DNA of 5,418 bases, from NCBI GenBank assembly GCA_050014415.1, contig JBEKDJ010000466.1, positions 1-5,418 of the forward strand, given 5' to 3'. Source of the DNA: JBEKDJ01 sp050014415. GTDB taxonomy: Bacteria > Desulfobacterota > BSN033 > UBA1163. A program made the translations under genes and the position numbers. A model generated the notes under the pieces. The model saw only the letters and a list, made by a program, of their open reading frames with translations. It was not told the origin of the DNA and did no database searches. Below are positions 1-4,647 of this stretch, one piece after another (the first letter of the stretch is position 1; the number at the start of each line of letters is the position of its first letter).

Positions 1-198
1 CTCATTGATCCAATCTTTAGCTAACTCGGAACCGTTCCTGCAGATGGTTTCTATTTCGGACCCGAGACCAGTTAATGAATAAATGGCGCCAATCTTCAAT
101 GTCTTTGCCGCTGCTACTGCGTCTACCGCAGTGCCCATGAAGATGAAACCACAAATGGACAAACCCACTAAGCTAATGAATATTTTTTTTCTATTCAT
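1..198 (-). CDS. ABC transporter substrate-binding protein, branched-chain amino acid (LivJ) type, 5' part only
   Basis: The reading frame opens with ATG at 198-196 and stays open for 66 codons to the left edge, so only the N-terminus is present. Residues 1-5 (MNRKK) form a basic n-region, residues about 6-25 are hydrophobic, and AVAAA at 27-31 gives a plausible signal peptidase I site before Lys32, so the product should be exported. The mature start, LKIGAIYSLTG (34-44) followed by an acidic, polar helix ending in AKDWINE, is the characteristic opening of periplasmic binding proteins of the hydrophobic amino acid transporter (HAAT/LivJ, Peripla_BP_6) family. Members in anaerobic aromatic degraders often bind organic acids rather than amino acids, so the ligand is open. 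Cys16 sits in the hydrophobic stretch but is preceded by Ile, which fits a lipobox poorly. An AGGAGG lies 7 nt upstream of the ATG. The gene follows the catabolic genes on the same strand, suggesting it takes up their substrate (inference). Confidence 0.85.
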   Translation of the reverse strand, partial: MNRKKIFISLVGLSICGFIFMGTAVDAVAAAKTLKIGAIYSLTGLGSEIETICRNGSELAKDWINE

Positions 199-205
199 TT
201 TATTT

Positions 206-211
206 CCTCCT
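206..211 (-). promoter_or_regulatory. Ribosome binding site of the ABC binding-protein gene
   Basis: A perfect AGGAGG lies 7 nt before the ATG at 198. It sits inside a 10-base string, AGAAAGGAGG (215-206), that occurs again at 288-279 in front of the small ORF. The SD starts directly after the small ORF stop codon (217-215), an arrangement suited to translational coupling. Confidence 0.85.
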
Positions 212-214
212 TTC

Positions 215-271
215 TTAGAAAATATTGCAATGGTTCTTCTTTTTACGAACTCCTCCCGCCCACTCTCCCAC
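215..271 (-). CDS. Possible 18-residue leader peptide or small protein
   Basis: A GTG at 271-269 opens an 18-codon frame, MGEWAGGVRKKKNHCNIF, that ends with TAA at 217-215, 16 nt before the ATG of the binding-protein gene. A perfect AGGAGG (284-279) lies 7 nt before the GTG, as strong as any ribosome binding site in this window. The peptide starts Gly/Trp-rich, has an RKKK cluster at 9-12 and a single Cys15. It has no obvious run of one regulatory amino acid as in classical attenuators and no membrane segment. It resembles no family I recognise. It could be a translated leader coupled to the transporter gene, a remnant of a deleted gene that kept its ribosome binding site, or chance. Only the SD-start spacing and its tight fit between two SDs support it. 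Confidence 0.35.
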   Translation of the reverse strand: MGEWAGGVRKKKNHCNIF

Positions 272-278
272 CTATTCA

Positions 279-284
279 CCTCCT
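279..284 (-). promoter_or_regulatory. Strong Shine-Dalgarno sequence ahead of the small ORF
   Basis: AGGAGG followed by TGAATAG and then GTG gives optimal 7-nt spacing to the start of the 18-codon ORF. A ribosome binding site this strong 81 nt upstream of the transporter start needs an explanation: either it serves the small ORF or it is left over from a lost gene. Confidence 0.5.
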
Positions 285-323
285 TTCTGTATCATAAACC
301 GGATTCTGTCCTCCAGGCTTCAA

Positions 324-337
324 TGCTTAGCTAAGCA
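324..337. repeat. 14-bp perfect palindrome (possible operator)
   Basis: TGCTTAGCTAAGCA equals its own reverse complement over all 14 bases and lies outside coding sequence. It is 126 bp upstream of the transporter ATG and 61 bp past the relic stop of the flavoprotein. Its size and symmetry fit a dimeric repressor or activator site, and there is no loop for a good RNA hairpin. No regulator gene is present in the window to pair it with, so function is inference. Confidence 0.35.
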
Positions 338-397
338 ACAGTCCGAAGGGTTTGAGACTATAAGAGGCGTTTCCCCCTCAATGGTGCTCTTGATTGT

Positions 398-451
398 CTA
401 TCGCACTACCTTCTCTGCTGCCGCCGCTAACCCTGCCAGACGACCGAACGT
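398..451 (-). pseudogene. Out-of-frame C-terminal remnant of the FAD oxidoreductase
   Basis: Reading the minus strand in a frame shifted from the flavoprotein ORF, codons from 451 to the TAG at 400-398 encode TFGRLAGLAAAAEKVVR followed by stop. This is the expected C-terminal helix of fumarate-reductase-like flavoproteins; Shewanella flavocytochrome c3 ends with a very similar TFGRLAGEEAAK segment. In the intact family this segment follows GLYAAG after about 21 residues containing the GG...GANRLGG-type motif. Here only two bases separate the GGC codon of GLYAAG from ACG of TFGRLAG. The piece is therefore the original gene end, separated by a deletion of about 60 bp that is not a multiple of three. 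Confidence 0.75.
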
Positions 452-1941
452 CCGCCGGCAGCGTACAGTCCTGGAATTGGCTTTCTTTCCGTATCCAGTA
501 CCTGAAGGTCGGGATTTATTTGCAGACCGCCTAGTATGACCAGGTATTGTCCGCTGCATTTACACGCATAGAACGTTGGATAATCTACTGTTGTCATCCG
601 CTCCGGGTGCTTGCCGAAGTCGAGATCCTTGCCGTTACGCGTCATCGCATTGTACCTTGCTACCGTGGCCTTGAAGGTATCGGCCGGCACCTCCATTTTC
701 TTCGCCAGCTCATCCAGGGTCTCCGCCGTCAGGATAGCGCCCCACTCAATGCCCTTTTGTACATAGTCGGGTTTATGCCGGTACATTGGTGCCCCAAGGC
801 TCTTACAGGCCACTGACTTGAATCGCGGCCATTCCAGTTCATACTTGCTGTCCCATACTTTCCATCCTACATATCCCGGCTGAGTCATGTACTGATTGGA
901 CTCAAAATTCCAGGGGATGTCTTCATTCATGAATCTTTCTCCGTTAATATTTACCGTGAGGAACGGTTGACGGGGAATATCCAAGAAATACCTCATGAGT
1001 ATTTGCCCTTTTTTCGTTATCTTGTCCGGCGGGGCACCGGCATTTGAGCGGTCAAAGAACATAGGACAGTGGGGTGGATCATCGATAGCCGCACCGATCC
1101 ACATGCCCATCTGATGTCCGTCGCCGGTATTCGCCCTGCCGTCTTTGGCCCCGGTAGCGATGACTGTAGCGTCGGCATACGCCTGGGAGATGTCAAACAT
1201 GGCCGCTGCCCGCCAGGCGCAATATTTTTCTACCATCTCTCTATTGCTGCCGTAATCACCGCTGCAGAGGATGACGGCTTTCTTGGCATTGAACTGCAGG
1301 TCGTCTCCCTTCTCATTCTTCGCAATTACGCCCGTGACCCTACCTTTACCTTCGCGAATGAGCTGCACTGCCGGCGTGTCGAAACGATAGTCGACGCCAG
1401 CCGCCTGACCGTTCTTGTACAGCAACTGTGCGAGATTCATCTGGAGAGAAGAATTGCCCTTATCGCGCGAGACAAAGAGATGAGACATAGGATAGTGCCG
1501 GAAGAACCAGTCTCTCTGGACAGGGTCCAGGACTACAGGTTGACCGTCCGCTTCCGCCATGTCTATCAGCCATTCCATGACCTGGTCTGCGTTATAAGCC
1601 CATTTTCTGACTACCCGCTGGTCCCTATGGTATGCGCCGCTTTCCATAATCGCTGCGATTACTTCTTCCTTGTCGATATCAATCCCCACTTTCTTCTGCA
1701 GCCGGCTGTTAAAGGCAGCATTCCAGCCACCTCGGAAGTTATAGCTGGGGAGCTTTTCCAGCACGATCGTTTTGGCGCCGGCCTGCTTCGCAGAGAGTGA
1801 GGCCGCCAAACCAGCAATGCCGCAACCCACGACTACAACCTCTGTGCTGATCGTCTCCTTGATGTCCTTTGCCGGAATCGGTGGTGGCGGAACCTCAAAA
1901 CTCGCCTTTTCGGATACAGCCGCTTCTCTCTTAGAGCTCAT
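427..1941 (-). CDS. Fumarate-reductase-like FAD-dependent oxidoreductase (FAD_binding_2), C-terminus damaged
   Basis: The 504-residue protein has no signal peptide and should act in the cytoplasm. After a proline-rich linker (VPPPPIPAKDI, 17-27) come the dinucleotide fold VVVVGCGIAGLAA (35-47), the family element NTGDGH (271-276), NGERFMNE (333-340, with Arg336 at the place of the catalytic Arg402 of flavocytochrome c3), LGGLQIN (470-476) and IPGLYAAG (489-496). The family reduces or dehydrogenates double bonds next to carbonyls. The His504 of flavocytochrome c3 corresponds to Leu467, so fumarate itself is an unlikely substrate; an enoyl-CoA or cyclic ketone type is more plausible (inference). 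After GLYAAG the ORF reads GRSVVWQG and stops. The missing segment normally contacts FAD and carries the Arg544 equivalent, and the true tail continues out of frame at 451-398. As written, activity is doubtful. The ATG is chosen because AAGGAG lies 8 nt upstream; it overlaps the ligase end by 11 nt, implying coupling. Confidence 0.85.
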   Translation of the reverse strand: MSSKREAAVSEKASFEVPPPPIPAKDIKETISTEVVVVGCGIAGLAASLSAKQAGAKTIVLEKLPSYNFRGGWNAAFNSRLQKKVGIDIDKEEVIAAIMESGAYHRDQRVVRKWAYNADQVMEWLIDMAEADGQPVVLDPVQRDWFFRHYPMSHLFVSRDKGNSSLQMNLAQLLYKNGQAAGVDYRFDTPAVQLIREGKGRVTGVIAKNEKGDDLQFNAKKAVILCSGDYGSNREMVEKYCAWRAAAMFDISQAYADATVIATGAKDGRANTGDGHQMGMWIGAAIDDPPHCPMFFDRSNAGAPPDKITKKGQILMRYFLDIPRQPFLTVNINGERFMNEDIPWNFESNQYMTQPGYVGWKVWDSKYELEWPRFKSVACKSLGAPMYRHKPDYVQKGIEWGAILTAETLDELAKKMEVPADTFKATVARYNAMTRNGKDLDFGKHPERMTTVDYPTFYACKCSGQYLVILGGLQINPDLQVLDTERKPIPGLYAAGGRSVVWQG

Positions 1942-3433
1942 GATAATTTCTCCTTTCTTTTGGCAACTCGCTCCAGAAGTCTATGCTTTTTGGACACTTG
2001 TATCCTGCGAGCCTATCCTTGCAGTGTTTTATAAGCTCATCCTTGGTGACGGAACACCCGTCTTTGAGTACAACCACGGCCTGTACCCGCTCCCCCCACT
2101 TCTTGTCCGGGGCTGCAACTACGGCGCACTCCCGAACGGCCGAGTGGGAATAAAGGACATCTTCGGTTTCTGCGGGATAGACGTTTTCGCCACCGGTGAT
2201 GATCATATCCGCCTTTCGATCCATAAGGAATATGAAGCCTTCATCATCGATCATACCCACGTCACCCGTGTGGAGCCACCAGCCGCGCAACGTCTTTGCG
2301 GTAAGGTTGGGATTTTTCCAGTAACCCATCATGACATTTTTCCCGCGGATACAGATTTCGCCCACCTCACCAGGTAGGAGAGTCCGGTCCTCAACGTCCA
2401 CCACCTTAGCCTCTACGAAGACGCCTACCTTACCCACGCTGGACAGGAGGCGGCTTCTCGGACCCTCAAGAATATGATCTTCTTTGAAATGGATCGACAC
2501 GAGCGGGGCAGCTTCGGTCAATCCATAGCCCTGGGACAAAATAGGACCGAACCGGTCGATGCACTTTCTCAGGACATCAATTGGCATCGGACTGCCCGCA
2601 TAAGTAATAAGCCGAAGACTGGAGAGGTCGGCCTGACTGGTGCGAGGGTCCTCCACGAGCCAGGTCAGCACGGTAGGCACAAGAAGGAGATGTGTACACT
2701 TCTCCGCATAGATGGCCTTGAGTATTTCCCCCAAGTCAGGGCGGCGGAGGATCACTGACTTTCCACCCACCATTAGGTGACAGAGGATGGGCCACAATGA
2801 TACGTGGAACATGGGAAGAGAGAAGCAAACGCAATCGTTCTGTGTGAAGGAGTTCCCGAGAGCAAGTCCGTAGTGAGCAGTCATAATGTTCCTGTGAGAA
2901 AGCATCACTCCCTTCGGAAGACCTGTAGTACCCCCGGTATACATGAGGATCGCCATCTCGTTCTCATCCACTTCTATCAGAGGATCGGCATTAGAGGCGG
3001 ATTCGAGGAGCTCCTCATAATATGCGATCCCTCCGCCCTTTCTGTTCAGGAATACGAAGTGCTCGATACCCGTCAGGCTCTTCAACAAGGCTTGTCCGCG
3101 TTCCTCCAACCCATCCCCTGCAAAGAAAACGGTCGCTTCGCAATCATTGACTATGTAAGTTAGCTCCTTGTCGGAGAGCCTGAAATTAAGAGGCGTGACG
3201 CTTAATCCTGCCTTGGCTGCACCGAAATAGACTTCCATGTATTTGTATGTGTTCTCGGCCAATATGGTCACACGGCCACCTTTTCGTAGACCAAGGCCTA
3301 TGAGGGCGTTGGCCAGACGATTGACGCGATCCTCCAGCATACCGTAAGTGATGCGAGTGCCTTCGAAAACCATGGCCGTTCTGTTGCGGTGCAGTGCATA
3401 TCCTTTTCGTGGTATATCTCCTAGTGTGTACAT
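1931..3433 (-). CDS. AMP-forming acyl-CoA ligase (ANL superfamily), lacking the terminal A10 lysine motif
   Basis: The 500-residue protein activates a carboxylic acid to its CoA thioester via an acyl-adenylate. Motifs appear in order: P-loop-like YTGGTTGLPKG (165-175), FHVS (209-212), QGYGLTE (301-307), HTGD (388-391), the hinge and A8 region DRKADMIITGGENVYPAE (405-422), and GYKCPK (477-482). It is close to medium/long-chain or aromatic acid ligases, but the substrate cannot be assigned. Family members normally end with LPK, a few residues, then GK and about 15 more residues, for roughly 515 in total. Here LPK (490-492) is followed by ERRNYHEL and stop, and those last codons are the ribosome binding site and start region of the next gene. 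The adenylation lysine is therefore absent. The start is set by an in-frame TAG directly before the ATG; the SD is weak (GGAAAGG, 7 nt upstream). It lies 93 bp after the amidohydrolase and overlaps the flavoprotein by 11 nt. Confidence 0.9.
   Translation of the reverse strand: MYTLGDIPRKGYALHRNRTAMVFEGTRITYGMLEDRVNRLANALIGLGLRKGGRVTILAENTYKYMEVYFGAAKAGLSVTPLNFRLSDKELTYIVNDCEATVFFAGDGLEERGQALLKSLTGIEHFVFLNRKGGGIAYYEELLESASNADPLIEVDENEMAILMYTGGTTGLPKGVMLSHRNIMTAHYGLALGNSFTQNDCVCFSLPMFHVSLWPILCHLMVGGKSVILRRPDLGEILKAIYAEKCTHLLLVPTVLTWLVEDPRTSQADLSSLRLITYAGSPMPIDVLRKCIDRFGPILSQGYGLTEAAPLVSIHFKEDHILEGPRSRLLSSVGKVGVFVEAKVVDVEDRTLLPGEVGEICIRGKNVMMGYWKNPNLTAKTLRGWWLHTGDVGMIDDEGFIFLMDRKADMIITGGENVYPAETEDVLYSHSAVRECAVVAAPDKKWGERVQAVVVLKDGCSVTKDELIKHCKDRLAGYKCPKSIDFWSELPKERRNYHEL
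1950..1955 (-). promoter_or_regulatory. Ribosome binding site of the flavoprotein gene, inside the ligase 3' end
   Basis: AAGGAG lies 8 nt before the flavoprotein ATG at 1941-1939 and is read as codons for Glu-Arg-Arg in the ligase frame. The ligase coding sequence departs from its family exactly where this site begins, which suggests that the ligase end was deleted up to the next gene's translation signal. Confidence 0.75.
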
Positions 3434-3451
3434 CTAAAGCCCTTTCCGCAT

Positions 3452-3494
3452 AGAATATAAAGTCCTGCCAAGACTAACCCTTTTTTGCCAGGAC
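3452..3494 (-). terminator. Possible weak intrinsic terminator or attenuator
   Basis: On the minus strand GTCCTG and CAGGAC (3494-3489, 3467-3462) can pair, with three or more further pairs inside after a single G-G mismatch. The stem is followed by TTTATATTC (3461-3453), a U-rich but interrupted tail. The stem is short and mismatched, so it may cause partial termination between the amidohydrolase and ligase genes, or simply protect the upstream transcript end. Confidence 0.25.
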
Positions 3495-3497
3495 GTG

Positions 3498-3514
3498 AGT
3501 GGACTTAATCCACT
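3498..3514. repeat. Inverted repeat, 6-bp arms with 5-nt loop
   Basis: AGTGGA, a CTTAA spacer, then TCCACT form a perfect 6-bp inverted repeat 12 bp downstream of the amidohydrolase stop codon. It could be an RNA hairpin at the gene end or a protein site. There is no U-run directly after it on the minus strand, so it is not a standard terminator by itself. Confidence 0.3.
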
Positions 3515-3526
3515 TCGATATTTCAC

Positions 3527-4543
3527 TCACAACCCTTTTACCCTTCTTCTATTTGGGTTGATGCCGAGGAGCCCTGCCAGGTTTAAACCAAAAATCTTCC
3601 GTTTATCTTCATCTGTAACTTCTGTATATCCATATTTCTCTTGCAACTCCTTTGGCATCTGGAAGTCCCTGAAACCCCGGACTGCAAATGCAGTCTGAAA
3701 ATGAAGCGAGGGGTCATCGGAGCCCCAGATGATTTTGTCGGGGCCAACCCACCTCATGGCTTCACCGAACATTTTTGCAAACTTGTAAGGGGAAGAAAGA
3801 GACCAGGTCACGACAAGGCTTATGCATATGTATACGTTCTTGTGGGCCATGGCTACCATGTTGAGGTCGTCGCAATATGGATATCCCATGTGGAATGCAA
3901 CAATTATCAAGTCTGGAAAGTCGCGGGCAACATCATCCAAATACATCGGCAGACCATTGCTGAATTTTCCAGGCGCGCACCAGCCAAAACCCGTATGAAT
4001 ATCGAGCACGATTCCCAATTCCTCAGCCCTCTTATAGAAGGGCCAGAGATCAGGGTCATTGATGTGGGTGTCTTCCGGAGGATAGTATTTAAAGATCTTT
4101 GCGCCTTTTTCCTTGACCCAGTATTCGAGCTCCCATATAGAATTTTTGACACCCTTATGTTTGATAGGTGAGAGATTTGGCTGATACAGAAAACGGTCGG
4201 GGTTTGCCTCAACCACCTTTGCCATTTCTCCGTTACTACAGAAGCGGCCCGTATAACCTGTGGTATCCATCATCGATTCCGGCAGGAGGCAGGCGATATC
4301 AACACCGTACTTGTCCATGGCTGCAAGTAACGAAGCCGGACTTGGATCCTTTTTCATCTCATGGGGCTCAAGATCATCCATATACGATTTCGGCATTCCC
4401 TGGTTCATAGGCCGCGAGATGGCACGGATGGAGTACCACCACTGTTTGGTGCCTGGAAAATACTCGAAGGGCTGACTATCTCCGACCAGATGGGCTTCAG
4501 GATCGATCTTAAAGAAATCATCTTTATTGAATTCCGTGGTCAC
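3527..4543 (-). CDS. Metal-dependent amidohydrolase-2 family protein (hydrolase or decarboxylase)
   Basis: The 338-residue TIM-barrel protein appears complete, at the usual length of amidohydrolase-2 (ACMSD/resorcylate decarboxylase-like) members. Candidate metal ligands are visible in order: Glu16 and His18 in IDPEAHL (an E-x-H pair, as in gamma-resorcylate-type decarboxylases, instead of the common H-x-H), His183 in DIHTGFG, His218 in AFHMGYP, and Asp276 in WGSDDP. The KIFKYYPPEDTHINDP stretch (149-164) fits the barrel strand before the first conserved His. Related enzymes decarboxylate hydroxylated aromatic acids or hydrolyse C-C or ester bonds, so the reaction is not fixed by sequence. 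It is cytoplasmic, with no signal peptide. The start is GTG: AGGAGG lies 5 nt upstream and an in-frame TAG (4555-4553) overlapping the SD rules out a longer protein. It lies between the Old Yellow Enzyme-like gene and the CoA ligase, suggesting it acts on the same substrate or on a ring-cleavage product. Confidence 0.85.
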   Translation of the reverse strand: MTTEFNKDDFFKIDPEAHLVGDSQPFEYFPGTKQWWYSIRAISRPMNQGMPKSYMDDLEPHEMKKDPSPASLLAAMDKYGVDIACLLPESMMDTTGYTGRFCSNGEMAKVVEANPDRFLYQPNLSPIKHKGVKNSIWELEYWVKEKGAKIFKYYPPEDTHINDPDLWPFYKRAEELGIVLDIHTGFGWCAPGKFSNGLPMYLDDVARDFPDLIIVAFHMGYPYCDDLNMVAMAHKNVYICISLVVTWSLSSPYKFAKMFGEAMRWVGPDKIIWGSDDPSLHFQTAFAVRGFRDFQMPKELQEKYGYTEVTDEDKRKIFGLNLAGLLGINPNRRRVKGL

Positions 4544-4548
4544 GATTT

Positions 4549-4554
4549 CCTCCT
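4549..4554 (-). promoter_or_regulatory. Ribosome binding site fixing the GTG start of the amidohydrolase
   Basis: A perfect AGGAGG lies 5 nt before GTG at 4543-4541. The in-frame stop TAG overlapping its 5' edge means no upstream start is possible, and no ATG near the N-terminus competes. Confidence 0.85.
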
Positions 4555-4606
4555 ATCAAGATCAACTAATCGACAGAACAGAACCTGCCCTCATCGTACA
4601 GAGCCC

Positions 4607-4626
4607 CGCCCAAATAGTCATGGGCG
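4607..4626. repeat. GC-rich inverted repeat, 6-bp arms with 8-nt loop
   Basis: CGCCCA and TGGGCG are perfect reverse complements separated by AATAGTCA. The repeat lies 22-41 bp past the stop codon of the Old Yellow Enzyme-like gene. It may be an intercistronic hairpin. Confidence 0.3.
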
Positions 4627-4647
4627 AGGAATCCTCTGAGAAAGTGT

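Larger units (their letters stand above)
199..426 (-). other. Intergenic region between flavoprotein and transporter genes
   Basis: In transcription order this 228-bp gap holds the out-of-frame tail of the flavoprotein gene (to 398), a weak stem GAGG/CCTC near 360-380, a 14-bp perfect palindrome at 324-337, a -10-like TATGAT at 296-291 with no matching -35, and the small ORF with its ribosome binding site. I see no convincing intrinsic terminator with a U-tract, so read-through from the upstream genes is possible. A separate promoter for the transporter gene is also possible but not demonstrated by sequence. Confidence 0.5.
3434..3526 (-). other. Intergenic region between amidohydrolase and ligase genes
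   Basis: This 93-bp gap contains two inverted repeats. One is AGTGGA/TCCACT with a 5-nt loop (3498-3514). The other is GTCCTG/CAGGAC (3462-3467 and 3489-3494), extended inward by further pairs after one mismatch. A five-codon ATG...TAG frame (MRKGL) abuts the ligase start; with no SD of its own it is probably meaningless. No clear promoter hexamers were found. Confidence 0.45.
4544..4647 (-). other. Intergenic region between Old Yellow Enzyme-like gene and amidohydrolase gene
   Basis: This 104-bp gap holds the amidohydrolase SD and a GC-rich inverted repeat, CGCCCA/TGGGCG with an 8-nt loop (4607-4626). The stem has no U-tract after it on the minus strand, so it is at most a pausing or mRNA-stability hairpin. 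No promoter with both hexamers was found. The genes are probably co-transcribed, though the gap leaves room for an internal promoter. Confidence 0.45.

Noticed and set aside
291..296. TATGAT as a -10 promoter box for the transporter gene
   Set aside because: No -35-like hexamer lies at 16-18 bp, no extended TG motif is present, and the implied start site would fall inside the small ORF's SD.
1069..1800. Long plus-strand open frame of 243 codons opposite the flavoprotein gene
   Set aside because: It lies entirely antisense to a clearly conserved protein, shows no recognisable motif and has no good ribosome binding site; it is a codon-bias shadow.
1772..2377. Plus-strand open frame of 201 codons across the ligase/flavoprotein junction
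   Set aside because: It is antisense to conserved ANL motifs (DRKAD, HTGD) and to the FAD-binding N-terminus, with no family resemblance.
3434..3451. Five-codon ATG...TAG frame (MRKGL) abutting the ligase start
   Set aside because: Too short and without a ribosome binding site; a stop directly before an ATG arises easily by chance.
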